This document shows, one piece after another, positions 25,281 to 35,700 of a stretch of 40,832 nucleotides of DNA. The DNA lies in the NCBI GenBank assembly GCA_031267825.1, contig JAIRYJ010000010.1, positions 1 through 40,832 on the forward strand. The letters are read 5' to 3'. The translations under genes and the position numbers were made by a program. The notes under the pieces were generated by a model. The model did not search any database, had not been told where the DNA came from, and was given only the letters and a program-made list of their open reading frames with translations. This DNA is from Bifidobacteriaceae bacterium (GTDB lineage Bacteria > Actinomycetota > Actinomycetes > Actinomycetales > WQXJ01). The first letter of the stretch is position 1. The number at the start of each line of letters is the position of its first letter.

Positions 25281-26464
25281 GCGGCTAGGAAATCCTCAGT
25301 CGTGAGCCATGGCTGGTCCGGGCCGATCAGTAAGGCCAGGTCCTTGGTCATCTGGCCGTCCTCGACTGTCTTGATGACGGTTTGTTCCAGAGCCGCGGCG
25401 AAGCCAATCACCTCCGGGGTGGTGTCCAGTTTGCCGCGATGTTTCAAACCGCCTGTCCAGGCGTAGATTGAGGCGATCGGGTTAGTTGATGTCGCCTTAC
25501 CTTGCTGATGCAACCGGTAGTGGCGGGTGACTGTGCCATGGGCCGCTTCCGCCTCAACTGTTTGACCATCCGGGGTCATCAACACTGAAGTCATCAGGCC
25601 AAGCGAACCGAAGCCCTGGGCAACGGTGTCTGATTGGACATCGCCATCATAGTTCTTACAAGCCCAAAGATAGCCGCCTTCCCACTTGAGGCAAGCGGCT
25701 ACCATGTCGTCAATTAACCGGTGTTCATAGGATAGCCCTTTGGCCTCAAAAAGGGCTTGGTATTCGTCTTGATAAACGGCCGCGAAAATGTCTTTGAAGG
25801 CGCCATCGTACTGTTTCAGAATGGTGTTCTTGGTGCTTAGATAAACTGGGTAACCGCGTTGCAGGCCGTAGGCGAAGCAGGCCCGGGCGAAGTCCCTGAT
25901 CGAATCATTAAAGTTGTATTGGCCTAGGATTACGCCACCATCTTCAGGTAGGCGCACAACTTCCATTTCAACAGGCTTAGAACCATCATCTGGAATAAAT
26001 GTCAGCATTACTTTGCCGCCCTGGACCGTTCTGAAATCCGTCGCTTTGTATTGGTCGCCGAAGGCATGGCGTCCAATTACGATCGGTTTGGTCCAGCCTG
26101 GCACCAGGCGCGGCACATTAGAAATGATGATCGGTTCACGGAAAACCACACCACCCAGGATGTTACGGATTGTGCCGTTAGGCGATCGCCACATTTTCTT
26201 CAACCCGAACTCTTGGACGCGGGCTTCATCTGGCGTGATGGTGGCGCACTTGACGCCAACGCCGTAGCGCTTGATGGCGTTGGCCGAATCGATCGTGACT
26301 TGATCGCTGGTCGCGTCACGTTGTTCGATCGACAGGTCGTAGTACTTCAGGTCCAAGTCGAGGTACGGCAGGATCAACCGTTCCTTGATGAAATGCCAGA
26401 TGATCCTGGTCATCTCGTCGCCGTCGAGTTCAACGACGGGACGGGCCACCTTGATCTTCGCCAT
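25247..26464 (-). CDS. icd: NADP-dependent isocitrate dehydrogenase (eukaryote-like, type II)
   Basis: Oxidatively decarboxylates isocitrate to 2-oxoglutarate in the TCA cycle. The 405-residue protein belongs to the homodimeric NADP-dependent group shared with eukaryotes: [51 protein letters not shown] with the substrate-binding S/N/R residues, [65 protein letters not shown] and [11 protein letters not shown]. The ATG follows AGGAGA. The final residues ([10 protein letters not shown]) are encoded inside the 61-bp repeat. The mdh gene lies 154 bases upstream on the same strand. Confidence 0.96.
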   Translation of the reverse strand: MAKIKVARPVVELDGDEMTRIIWHFIKERLILPYLDLDLKYYDLSIEQRDATSDQVTIDSANAIKRYGVGVKCATITPDEARVQEFGLKKMWRSPNGTIRNILGGVVFREPIIISNVPRLVPGWTKPIVIGRHAFGDQYKATDFRTVQGGKVMLTFIPDDGSKPVEMEVVRLPEDGGVILGQYNFNDSIRDFARACFAYGLQRGYPVYLSTKNTILKQYDGAFKDIFAAVYQDEYQALFEAKGLSYEHRLIDDMVAACLKWEGGYLWACKNYDGDVQSDTVAQGFGSLGLMTSVLMTPDGQTVEAEAAHGTVTRHYRLHQQGKATSTNPIASIYAWTGGLKHRGKLDTTPEVIGFAAALEQTVIKTVEDGQMTKDLALLIGPDQPWLTTEDFLAALDQGLQARLR

Positions 26465-26618
26465 TAATGCTGTCTCCTAGTCGATTTTGATTCGGCTCCC
26501 GCTGGGCCAACCCGGCAATATTACTCGACGTCGAGAGATTTTCAGTTGGTTCACCCAGACGGGCTACCAGAACGATCCCCCATCAAGCCAGCCCACAAGG
26601 CGGCGACCCCAGTCAGTT

Positions 26619-27587
26619 TCACAAGCTGGCGACGTCAGCCGCTTTGGCTTTGACAGCGGCGCCGGCCAGACGCAACTGAGCTAACTCTTCAGCCGACAGG
26701 TCGCGTTCCACGATCCGCTTGACACCGGCTTTGCCGAGTTGTGCTTCAACCCCAAGGTAAACCTCAGAAATGCCGTACTGGCCGGTCAGCCAAGCGCAAG
26801 CGGGCATGACAGCTCCTGAATCAGTCGCCACGGCCTGCGCCATGCGGGCGGCGGCGGCTGACGGCGCGTAATAGGCCGATCCGGTCTTGAGCAACGCCAC
26901 CACTTCAGCGCCAGCTCCGCGTACCCGTTCAACCAGGGCGTCGATCTCTTCTGGGGGTAGAACCTCAGCTAGGAGTTTGGTTTGACCGTTGATGTCAACG
27001 GTGCAAGCTGAAGCGATCGGCACCATGGTGTCGCCGTGCGATCCGAGCGTCAACGTCTTGACAGCGCCAACCGGCAAGCCGAGCCGGTCCGCCACGAAAT
27101 AGGTGAAACGAGCGGTGTCCAGCACGCCGGCTTGTCCCATGACGCGGTGATGCGGGAACCCTGAGGCGATTTGCGCCAGCGTGGTCATCTCATCGAGCGG
27201 GTTGGACACCACAATGATGACGGCTTGAGGCGCGTAGCGGGCAATGTTTTCCGCCACGCCGCGCACAATCCCAGCGTTAATGCCTAACAGATCCATCCGG
27301 CTCATGCCTGGTTTGCGCGGCACACCGGCTGTTACGACCACAACTTCAGAGTCCTCGATCACTTCATAACCGGAGCCGTCGGCTGTTGTGGTCTTCCCGA
27401 CCAGGCGGGTTTCGAAGCCTTCGATCGGACGGGACGAGTTCAAGTCCAGGGCGAGACCCTCTGACCAGCCGTCACGGATGTCGGTCAGGACCACCTCTTC
27501 GAAAATGTCATATTCAGCTAACCGCTGTGCGGTCGTGGAGCCGTAGAAGCCGGCGCCGATCACGGTTGCTTTTCCGCTGCGAGCCAT
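26619..27587 (-). CDS. mdh: Malate dehydrogenase (LDH-like type)
   Basis: NAD-dependent malate/oxaloacetate interconversion in the TCA cycle. From the ATG at 27587 the protein is 322 residues; the open frame continues 80 codons upstream without family similarity, and AAGGAAACAAGGG precedes the chosen start. Features are the Rossmann motif VIGAGFYGSTTAQRL, then VVVTAGVPRKPGMSR (arginines that select malate over lactate), VSNPLDEMTTLA and the catalytic histidine in LGSHGDTMVPIAS, plus GQAGVLDTARF. It is probably co-transcribed with icd or at least functionally paired with it, and is divergent from the AraC regulator. Confidence 0.95.
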   Translation of the reverse strand: MARSGKATVIGAGFYGSTTAQRLAEYDIFEEVVLTDIRDGWSEGLALDLNSSRPIEGFETRLVGKTTTADGSGYEVIEDSEVVVVTAGVPRKPGMSRMDLLGINAGIVRGVAENIARYAPQAVIIVVSNPLDEMTTLAQIASGFPHHRVMGQAGVLDTARFTYFVADRLGLPVGAVKTLTLGSHGDTMVPIASACTVDINGQTKLLAEVLPPEEIDALVERVRGAGAEVVALLKTGSAYYAPSAAAARMAQAVATDSGAVMPACAWLTGQYGISEVYLGVEAQLGKAGVKRIVERDLSAEELAQLRLAGAAVKAKAADVASL

Positions 27588-27689
27588 AACCCTTGTTTCC
27601 TTCTGGTTCGGTACTTGATTTTGCGGCATCTGAGCCGCCCTCAAGCATATCCGGGCAACGGCACCCGCGCCCGGTGGTAGCTTTTGCGA

Positions 27690-28553
27690 ATGACCAAACG
27701 GGAAGGCTTCGTCGGCCAACAAATGCAGGTCCTGCCGGGGCCTCGGATCGCACAGGCGAGCACCCATCCAGTTCTGGGACGGCTGCTGGTGACAGATTGC
27801 GGCTACTTCCCGACCGCCGCCCAGCATTACCGTTCACGGCCAGGCGGCACCACCGCGGCTGTCATCATGGTCTGCACCAACGGGTCTGGTTTTGTTGATC
27901 TATATCGCGGCCGACGTCGCGTCGAAGCCGGTCAGGCGGTTGTGGTTCCACCTGGCGTGCCACACCGTTACGGTGCTGACCGGGACACCCCTTGGACCAT
28001 TTGGTGGATGCATCTAGCGGGCGAGGACGTGCCTGGGTTGGTTTCGGTGGTGACCGGCCCGGGCGCCGAACCAGTTGTTCCGGTGGCCGGCCCCGACCGG
28101 ATAGCTGACCTGATCGCCGAGGCGCTCGGCCACATGGAGCGAGCCGATACCGACCTGGAACTGATCGGCGCCGCCGGTGCGGCCTGGCATGCCATGACGG
28201 TGCTCGCCACCGGCAAAGTCAGCGCCGGTAGCCGTGACCCGATCCGGGCGACACTTCGGTTCCTGCAAGACCACATTGGCCAACGCCATGCCGTGGCCGA
28301 CCTGGCCGCTCGGGTCAACTTGTCGCCGAGTCACTTCGCGGCGCTGTTCCGGCGGTCAACTGGCCTGTCAGTTAACCGTTACCAAATCCGTCTGGCGATG
28401 AACCGGGCCCGTGTCCTGCTGGACGGCACAGATCTGCCGGTCGCGTCGATCGCCGTCCGGGCGGGCTTCAGTGACCCGTTCTATTTCTCTCGCCAATTCC
28501 GCGCCATCCATGGCCTAACGCCAAGCCAGTTCCGGGCTGGACATAAGGGCTGA
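27690..28553 (+). CDS. AraC-family regulator with cupin sugar-sensing domain
   Basis: A 287-residue regulator. The N-terminal AraC_binding cupin (about 20-110) includes GRLLVTDCGYFPTAAQHYRS, GFVDLYRGRRRVEAGQAVVV and PPGVPHRYGA. The C-terminal double helix-turn-helix (about 190-285) has HAVADLAARVNLSPSHFAAL, FRRSTGLSVNRY, PVASIAVRAGFSDPFYFSRQ and the signature FRAIHGLTPSQFRAG. The ATG at 27690 was chosen over a TTG at 27684; MQVLPGP at 27723 is another option. It is divergent from mdh and lies 391 bases upstream of the CUT2 importer on the same strand, so that importer is the likely target. Confidence 0.88.
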   Translation: MTKREGFVGQQMQVLPGPRIAQASTHPVLGRLLVTDCGYFPTAAQHYRSRPGGTTAAVIMVCTNGSGFVDLYRGRRRVEAGQAVVVPPGVPHRYGADRDTPWTIWWMHLAGEDVPGLVSVVTGPGAEPVVPVAGPDRIADLIAEALGHMERADTDLELIGAAGAAWHAMTVLATGKVSAGSRDPIRATLRFLQDHIGQRHAVADLAARVNLSPSHFAALFRRSTGLSVNRYQIRLAMNRARVLLDGTDLPVASIAVRAGFSDPFYFSRQFRAIHGLTPSQFRAGHKG

Positions 28554-28944
28554 TGGACGCAGTTGGGGGACGGCTGCCGGCGGCCGGCCGCTGACGGGCT
28601 TGGCCGCGCGGTGCGGGAATGGGAAGGGACTTCCGGGAGCATCTTAAGATAACGACTACATAACATCGTTTTATCCAGGTAAGCCGTGATTCCGTTCATT
28701 CCGGGCCTATGGCGGGAATCGTAACCTCTAGTTAGCCCTGCAAGACGTCCTCCTTCCGCTTCGCAACAGCCGGACTTCTGACGGGCCATGATGAATCAGG
28801 ACCTGGTTCATTCGCACAAGATTCAGTAACAAGGGGGTTAGATGTGCTCGCTAGCTGGCTCAGCCGATGTGGGCTTTCAAGCCAGTCAAACGGCGGCGCA
28901 CAGGCCCAGCCAAACTGGGCTGACCCCGGACAGGAAGGATAATC
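28554..28944. other. 391-base regulatory gap before the CUT2 importer
   Basis: No gene is supported. After a GC-rich palindromic stretch near 28580-28610 (possible terminator of the AraC gene) the base composition becomes AT-richer. Candidate sites are ATAACGA (28649-28655) facing TCGTTTTAT (28666-28674), and ATTCCG repeats near 28690-28703 facing GGGAATC at 28714-28720. These could bind the AraC regulator. A GCCCAG/CTGGGC hairpin (28904-28920) precedes the ribosome-binding site of the binding-protein gene. The promoter itself is not clear. Confidence 0.4.
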
Positions 28945-29973
28945 ATGCGCAAATCAAAGCTAGTCGCTAGCCTGCTGGTAGTCCCGCTAGCAGGAGCGCT
29001 GTTCGCTTGCAGTTCAGGGCAAGAAGCCCCAGCTGGTAACACGGGCGGCGGCGACACGGACACAAGCGGACCAATTGAGATCGCCTATCTGCAAAAGCAG
29101 GGCGACCAGCAGTACTTTGTTGACGAGATCGCGGGCGCCAAGGAGGCCGCGGCCGCCTTGGGTGATGTCAATATCACATCGGCTGACCTGGGCGATGACG
29201 CCAACAAAGCGGTTTCTGAAGTTGAAGCGGCGATCGCCCGTGGTGTTGACGGGATCATCATTGTGGTTCCAGATCAAGCTGTCGGGCCTAACGTAATCAA
29301 GTTGGCGACTGACGCCGGCATCCCAATCATGGCCTCAGATGACGGGATTTCAGATGACCAAGGTAACGCGGCGGCCTTCACTGGCTTCAACGGGACCGAC
29401 ATGGGATCCAAAGTCGGCGAAAAAGCGGCCGAACTGTATCAGGCCTCCGGCTGGGCGACGGCCGACAGCCGCATCCTGGCTTCGTGGAAGCAGGACCTGA
29501 CGGTCTGCACTGACCGTGTGGAAGGTGCCTTGGCCAAGTTCACTGAAATCGTTGGCGCGGACCAGGTGCCAGAAGTGATTGAGGTCGGAACGGACAACAC
29601 ACCAACTAACGCCCAAGATAAGGCAGCCGCCACTTTGACGGCCAACGCTTCAGTCAAGCATTGGATCGTTTGGGGCTGCAACGATGAAAACACCACCGGC
29701 GTCACGACCGCCCTGCAAAATGGTGGCGTAGCTCCAGCCGACATCATCTCCGTTGGTTTGGGCGCCTACCTGGCATGCAAAGACTGGGCGGCTGGACAAG
29801 ATTCCGGTAATAAGGCCGCGCTGTACATCTCCGGCATTGACGTTGGCAAAGCCGCCGTCGAAGCCATGGTGGCGCACCTGCGTGACGGTGTGCCACTACC
29901 ACCCGAAACGATCGCTGACACCCATATGGTTGATGAATCCAATTACGAATCATCTGGTGTTGTCTGCACCTGA
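28945..29973 (+). CDS. Sugar-binding lipoprotein, AraF-like (CUT2)
   Basis: The binding protein of a CUT2 importer, 342 residues. The signal peptide has lipobox GALFAC (Cys 22) and a G/D/T linker. The body is a periplasmic-binding-protein type 1 fold like the E. coli arabinose-binding protein AraF: IEIAYLQKQGDQQYFVDEIA, GVDGIIIVVPDQAVGPNVI, ASVKHWIVWGCNDENTTGV and PADIISVGLGAYLACKDW align in order with AraF blocks. An arabinose-like pentose or hexose ligand is therefore likely, though not certain. The start follows AAGGAT. Four 21-bp repeats follow before the ATPase gene. Confidence 0.9.
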   Translation: MRKSKLVASLLVVPLAGALFACSSGQEAPAGNTGGGDTDTSGPIEIAYLQKQGDQQYFVDEIAGAKEAAAALGDVNITSADLGDDANKAVSEVEAAIARGVDGIIIVVPDQAVGPNVIKLATDAGIPIMASDDGISDDQGNAAAFTGFNGTDMGSKVGEKAAELYQASGWATADSRILASWKQDLTVCTDRVEGALAKFTEIVGADQVPEVIEVGTDNTPTNAQDKAAATLTANASVKHWIVWGCNDENTTGVTTALQNGGVAPADIISVGLGAYLACKDWAAGQDSGNKAALYISGIDVGKAAVEAMVAHLRDGVPLPPETIADTHMVDESNYESSGVVCT

Positions 29974-29995
29974 CATCCACTTTGGTGGGCGGGCC

Positions 29996-30080
29996 GCGAC
30001 TAGCCTGGTCTTGACCGCGACTAGCCTGGTCTTGACCGCGACCAGCCCGGTCTTGACCGCGACCAGCCTGGTCTTTGACC
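29996..30080. repeat. Four tandem 21-bp repeats between binding protein and ATPase genes
   Basis: Units at 29996-30016, 30017-30037, 30038-30058 and 30059-30080 (one extra T) follow GCGACTAGCCTGGTCTTGACC. Each contains the near-palindrome GAC(C/T)AGCCTGGTC, so the RNA can fold into a row of small hairpins. It fills most of the 151-base gap and probably limits read-through or protects the upstream message. There are no unique spacers, so it is not a CRISPR array. Confidence 0.9.
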
Positions 30081-30124
30081 CGGCCGCGCTGCCCGCCCAC
30101 CCCTGATCAGCATTAGAACTAACA

Positions 30125-31660
30125 ATGAGCGAACTAGCCGAACTTGTGGCTCAGGGTATTACCAAGTCATTCCCTGGTGTTGTGGCCCTTGACTCAGTTG
30201 ATGTGTCCTTCAAACCGGGTGAAGTTACAGCCCTAATGGGCGAAAACGGCGCTGGCAAATCAACCCTGCTGAAGATCCTGAACGGTGATTATGTAGCCGA
30301 TTCCGGCACCATCTCCTTAGGTGGCCGCCGGGTGACGTTCTCCTCACCTTCAGATGCCCGGCGGGCTGGGCTACGGGTGATCGCCCAGGAACCTGAAATA
30401 GCTCCGTACGTTACCGTCGCGGAGAACATGTACCTGGGCCGTTTCCCAGCGCACGCCGGTTTTGTGTCACAGAAAGAAATGACCGCCAAAGCCGCCAAAG
30501 ACCTCGACCGGCTTGGTTTCGCTGGCCTGCTTCACCCAGCGGCCATCGCGATTAGTCTTTCCCCAGCTCAACGCCAGTTACTTGAAATTGTCCGGGCCCT
30601 AATAGATGACCCGCAAGTCATCTGCTTTGACGAACCGACGTCTTCACTATCTGATCATGAAATAGATGTGCTGTTCGCTTGCATCCGGCGCCTGCGCCAA
30701 GACGGCCGGGCCATCATCTATGTTTCACACCGGCTGCGCGAAGTCTTCCAGGTGGCTGATTCAGTGACAGTGCTGCGGGACGGCAAACTGGTTGGCAACC
30801 GGCGGGTTGATTCGCTGACCGAACAGGACATCATTCAGATGATGGTTGGCCGGGACCTTTCAGATATGCATCATCGTGAGTCGCACACCCCAGGTGAGGT
30901 GCGCTTACGCCTGACTGAGGTGACGACCGATGACGTCCATGATGTTTCGTTCACCGTCCGGGCCCGTGAGATTGTGGCTTTGGCGGGCTTAGTTGGGGCT
31001 GGGCGGACCGAGTTGGCTTTAGCCATCGCCGGTGACAGGCCGATCCGTTCCGGCAAGCTTGAAGTGGACGGCCAAGTCCTGAGATCAAGAACCCCGAGGG
31101 ACGCGATCGAACGTGGCATTGGGTTGGCCCCAGAAGAACGTAAGGCGATGGCGCTGGTGATGATCCGCACCGTCAAAGACAACATCGCCCTAGCTGTGCT
31201 TCGGCGGATAGCTCGCTTCGGTTTTGTGTCTGACGCTAAAGAAAGACAGTTAGCCAGTCAGCAGATTGAACGCCTCAACATTCGCACCCCTTCGATGCGC
31301 CAACGGGTTGAGAACCTGTCCGGCGGTAACCAGCAAAAAGTTGTGCTGGGACGTTGGCTGGCTTCCGGTTCTCAAATCTTGGTACTCGACGAACCAACCA
31401 GAGGCGTTGATGTTGGCGCTAAAGCTGAGATCTACCGAATCATTGACCAACTAGCCGCCGCTGGTGCGGCTGTCTTGGTGATCAGTTCAGAACTACCTGA
31501 GGTTCTGGGCTTAGCCGATCGTGTCCTTGTGATGGAAAACGGCCACATCACTGGCCAACTGGACAGGGCGGAAGCCACCGAGGAGAAAATACTCGCCCTG
31601 GCGATGGCCGGGCAGTTACACACCGCAGCTAGCCAACCCGAGACAAGTCAGGAGCCATAG
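30125..31660 (+). CDS. Sugar ABC importer ATPase, two tandem domains (CUT2)
   Basis: An AraG/RbsA-type ATPase of 511 residues with two nucleotide-binding domains. Domain 1 has Walker A GENGAGKST (39-47), a degenerate signature ISLSPAQRQLLEI, Walker B VICFDEPTSSLS and H-loop VSHRL. Domain 2 has a degenerate Walker A GLVGAGRTE (Lys to Arg), a canonical signature LSGGNQQKVVLGRWL and Walker B LVLDEPTRGVDVGAKAE. This asymmetric pattern is normal for CUT2 ATPases. The permease follows after 3 bases. Confidence 0.95.
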   Translation: MSELAELVAQGITKSFPGVVALDSVDVSFKPGEVTALMGENGAGKSTLLKILNGDYVADSGTISLGGRRVTFSSPSDARRAGLRVIAQEPEIAPYVTVAENMYLGRFPAHAGFVSQKEMTAKAAKDLDRLGFAGLLHPAAIAISLSPAQRQLLEIVRALIDDPQVICFDEPTSSLSDHEIDVLFACIRRLRQDGRAIIYVSHRLREVFQVADSVTVLRDGKLVGNRRVDSLTEQDIIQMMVGRDLSDMHHRESHTPGEVRLRLTEVTTDDVHDVSFTVRAREIVALAGLVGAGRTELALAIAGDRPIRSGKLEVDGQVLRSRTPRDAIERGIGLAPEERKAMALVMIRTVKDNIALAVLRRIARFGFVSDAKERQLASQQIERLNIRTPSMRQRVENLSGGNQQKVVLGRWLASGSQILVLDEPTRGVDVGAKAEIYRIIDQLAAAGAAVLVISSELPEVLGLADRVLVMENGHITGQLDRAEATEEKILALAMAGQLHTAASQPETSQEP

Positions 31661-31663
31661 GAA

Positions 31664-32680
31664 ATGCCGCAGCTCACTAAACAACCCGCCTCCTCCAAGA
31701 CTGGCCAGTTCATGGCTTTGGTGCGGCGTCTAGGACTAGAAAACATTTCACTGGTCCTAGCCATCACCGTTCTGGCGTTGGCCATCGGTTCACAAAACTC
31801 CGCTTTCTTCAGGCCATCCAATATCGCGGCGATTGGCAGCTACATAGTCATCATGGGGTTGCTGGCCGTGGTGGAAACCGTTGTCATAATCATGGGCGGT
31901 ATTGATATCTCGGTCGGATCGGTCGCTGGGCTGGCCTCAGTGCTGACCGGTATGGTTTACGCCGCGGCTTGGGGTAACTGGTGGTTGTCGATGCTGGTTC
32001 CGCTGCTAGCGGGTGTCGCCTGCGGACTGTTCAACGGCATAGTTGTTGTTTTTGGCCGGATCACACCGCTGATCGCCACGCTGGCAACTCTGTCCGGTTT
32101 CAAAGGGTTAGCCCAATTAGTTTCCAATGGCCGGGCCCAAGGTTACACCGGAGCTGACCCGGTCTATATTTTCTTGGCCCGTGGGAAAATCCTGTTCATA
32201 CCAACACTGGTTTGGGTTTTGATCATTGTGGCCGCCGCCATTCACATCATGTTGCGTTACACCCGTTTAGGCCGTGACATTTACGCCGTTGGCGGTAATG
32301 ACACCGCGGCCCGCTTATCTGGTGTCAACATCAACCGGCGAATCTTGTTCGTCTTTGTTTTAGCTGGTGTGGTCTCAGCTATCGCCGGGATCCTTATTAC
32401 CGCCCGAACCGGCTCAGGTCAGCCTGTTTCTGGCTCCCAAGGTATGGAAATGCTAGCTGTCACCGGCGGTGCTCTAGGCGGTGCCGCTTTACGCGGCGGT
32501 AAAGGTTCAGTCATCTCCACGATCTTCGCTGTCATCTTGTTGGGTGTGTTGTTGAATGGCATGACTTTGCTGGGGGTTAACCCCTTCTGGCAGAATGTAG
32601 CCCAAGGCGCCTTGCTGATCGCGGCTGTCGTGATTCAGCAGCTATCCAGTGGTGAACGACGCGTTGGATTACCCAAATGA
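31664..32680 (+). CDS. Sugar ABC importer permease, RbsC/AraH type (CUT2)
   Basis: The membrane subunit of the CUT2 importer, 338 residues with about eight to ten helices. The characteristic loop IMGGIDISVGSVAGLASVLT is near 80-100, then GRITPLIATLATLSGFKGLA, RYTRLGRDIYAVGGNDTAARLSG split over the cytoplasmic EAA-like loop, and FVFVLAGVVSAIAGILITAR. It is separated by 3 bases from the ATPase and is followed by the DUF5107 gene. The ORF of that gene can be read back into this one, but its likely start is downstream. Confidence 0.94.
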   Translation: MPQLTKQPASSKTGQFMALVRRLGLENISLVLAITVLALAIGSQNSAFFRPSNIAAIGSYIVIMGLLAVVETVVIIMGGIDISVGSVAGLASVLTGMVYAAAWGNWWLSMLVPLLAGVACGLFNGIVVVFGRITPLIATLATLSGFKGLAQLVSNGRAQGYTGADPVYIFLARGKILFIPTLVWVLIIVAAAIHIMLRYTRLGRDIYAVGGNDTAARLSGVNINRRILFVFVLAGVVSAIAGILITARTGSGQPVSGSQGMEMLAVTGGALGGAALRGGKGSVISTIFAVILLGVLLNGMTLLGVNPFWQNVAQGALLIAAVVIQQLSSGERRVGLPK

Positions 32681-32726
32681 GCCCAGCCCGCAGCGGCCCA
32701 GGCGGCTACCCGGCGGGGAGCTGACT

Positions 32727-35700
32727 GTGCCCGAATCGGTGATCGTGTTACCTGAACCACCCGACAGTCTGAGCCAAGCCGGGGTCAAAGCTTGGCGCCA
32801 AGATGTCACGATAGACACTTACGCCATTGGCCCGCCTGATCCTTACCCTGAATTCCTGTCGGCCCGCGTCTTTCAAGGCTCGAGCGGTAAAGTCTTCCCG
32901 CTGCCATTCTTTGAGCGGATCTCAGCTGAAAAACAACCCAAAAACTGGACGGCGATTCACCTAATGAACCGTTACGTCCGGTTAATGATTTTGCCGCAAC
33001 TCGGCGGACGGATCGCCATCGGTGTGGACCTAACAAACGGTTATGACTTCTTTTACCGCAACAATGTCATAAAACCAGCCTTAGTTGGGTTGGCTGGGCC
33101 TTGGCTATCTGGCGGTGTTGAGTTCAACTGGCCGCAACATCACCGGCCCGCCACCTGCCTGCCAACTGATTGGATGATTGAACACAGCCCGGATGGTTCA
33201 GCCACGGTTTGGTGCTCTGACCTGGATCCTTTCGCCCGGATGAAAGGCATGCACGGCGTCAAACTAGCACCAGATAGTTCGGTTATCGAATTACGTGTCC
33301 GGGCCTACAACCGGACCGAGGATGTCCAAACATTCCTTTGGTGGTCTAATGTGGCCGCCCGGGTCGGGGACGATTATCAGTCTTTCTTCCCACCGGACGT
33401 CACCATGGTGGCGGATCACGCGAAACGGGCTTGCGCTACTTTCCCGCGAGTTTCTGGGAGCTATTATGGCGTCAATTATCCGGCTCAGGTAACCCCTGAT
33501 AAGCCTGACGCTGACAGGCTCGACTGGTACCGCAACATTCCGGTACCAACTAGTTACATGGTTGTTGAAACCGCCGGAGATTTCTTTGGCGGTTATGATC
33601 ATGGCCGTCAAGCTGGTTTTGTTTATTGGGCTGACCGCCGTGTAGCTCCCGGGAAAAAACAGTGGACGTGGGGTAACGCACCGTTCGGGTGGGCTTGGGA
33701 CAGGCATTTGACCGATTCCGACGGCCCGTATGTTGAGTTGATGGCCGGGGCTTACACCGACAATCAGCCAGACTTCAGCTATCTCAGGCCTGGCGAAACC
33801 AAGACGTTCTCCCAATATTGGTACCCGATTAGCCAGATTGGCCCAGTTCAAAACGCCAACCTGGAGGCCGCTTTGGCTTTAGCGGTCAGTCACCGCCAAG
33901 CCCGGATCGGCTTGGCGGTGACCCGGCAACGGCCGAACGCCATCGCCAGGTTATCCACCCCTAACGGGCCGCTTTGGCAGCGGAGCTGCGACCTCTACCC
34001 CGGCCGGCCGCTGACAGCCCAGTTACCTTTAGCTGAAGACGTTTTAGAGCTGACGCTCACCTTAGAACATGACGGCCAGACGATCGGCTCCTACTGTCTC
34101 AAGTTAGTTGAACAAGACCAAGCAGCCAGGCCGGACCTGCCAATCCTGGCTACACCAATCCCGCCGCCACCAGACATCCCAACGGTTGAAGAACTCGCTC
34201 TTTCAGCCCGGCATTTGGAGCAATACCGTCACGCCACCCGTTCACCAGAACCGTATCTGCTTGAAGCCTTGAAACGAGACCCCGGCCATAGCCCAGCCCT
34301 GCTTGCCTTGGCCGCCCGGCGCTACCGTCAGGGCCTCTACCAGGCTGCGGCCAGTTACGCCCGTCAGGCGATTGAACGTCTGACAAGCCGCAACCCGAAC
34401 CCTTTCTCAGGTGAAGCGCATTGGCGTTTAGGTTTGGCGTTACGGCGCTTAGGACAACCAATCGAAGCCGCTGACGCCTTAATGAAAGCCAGTTGGGATG
34501 AAGGGTGGCGGTCGGCCAGCCTGACACAAGTCGCCCAAATGGCTTTGTCGGTTGGTGACCTTAGGGCCGGCCTAGCCCACGCCAAGCAAGCCTTGGTCAG
34601 CCAAGCTGATTCAACCCGTCTGCGAAACATGGCGGCCTGGGCCGAACTGAGGTGCGGTGATCAGGCCGCCGCCGCCAGTTGGATTAGCGGCACGCTAGCT
34701 CTTGATCCGCTCGACTGGTGGGCGCGTGACCTGGCTGGCCAACCACTTGAAGCTGATCCTCAAACGCTGCTTGATGTGGCCAGCGAATACGCCGGGTTGG
34801 GCGACTGGGCGGCGGTGGCCCGGCTAGCTGGGCAAGCCAGCGCCGAAGCCGAACAAGGCGACCCTGGGATGACTGGTGCCAGGCCGTTAGCTGACTGGTA
34901 TGAGGCTTACGCCTGGGCACGGCTAGGTCAGACCAGCCGGGCCGGGGACATCCTGGCGCGGGCCGCCGGGATGGACCGCGGCACCTGTCAGTTGATCCGA
35001 CTGAATGACTATGACTTAGCGAATTGGGTGGCTCACCAGGCCGCCAGCCTGACCGACCCTAACCCACCTGGGTTGCTGGGAAACTGGTGTTATCACAACG
35101 AAAGGCCGGGGGACGGCATCGTCCACTGGGAACGCGCGGTCACCCTAAACCCGGCTGACGCTGTGGCTTGGCGGAATCTAGGCATGGCGGCTTACAACGT
35201 GAGTCACGACCCGGCGGGCGCGCAACGGGCCTACCAGCGGGCGCTGGTCTTGCGGCCCGATGACGCCAAACTGCTACGCGAATACGACCAGCTGGAGGGA
35301 CGGCTGGGTAGACCGGTCAGTCAACGTCTGGCCAGGTTGCGTGCCCGGCCCGATTTGGTGGCGGAACGGGACGATCTGACCGTCTCGGCGGCCGAGTTGG
35401 CGACTTTGGCCGGTCAGCCTTTTGATGCGATCAGGTGGTTGACGGCCCGGCGTTTCCAGCCTTGGGAAGGTGGTGAAGGAATGGTCTTGGCGGCTTGGGA
35501 ACAAGCCCACCGGGCCGCCGCCGAACTTGAACCAGACCGGGCGGTGGATCATTTGCGGGCCGCTCTGGCGCCGCCAGACAATCTGGGTGAAGCCAGGCAT
35601 CCCTTAGCGAACGTGTCTGACCTGTGGCTCGCCTTGGGTGACGGGTTAGCGGCACGAGGTGATCAGACCGGCGCGGTCCACTATTGGACTAAAGCGGCTG

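Noticed and set aside
29996-30080. CRISPR-like array of 21-bp repeats
   Set aside because: The units are directly adjacent with no unique spacers and there are no cas genes in the window.
29753-30106. Open frame of 117 codons across the 21-bp repeats
   Set aside because: It overlaps the end of the binding-protein gene in another frame, has no ribosome-binding site, and the opposite strand is equally open because of the repeat.
31000-31060. Inactive ATPase due to Lys-to-Arg in the second Walker A
   Set aside because: Degenerate second Walker A and degenerate first signature are the normal pattern of CUT2 ATPases.
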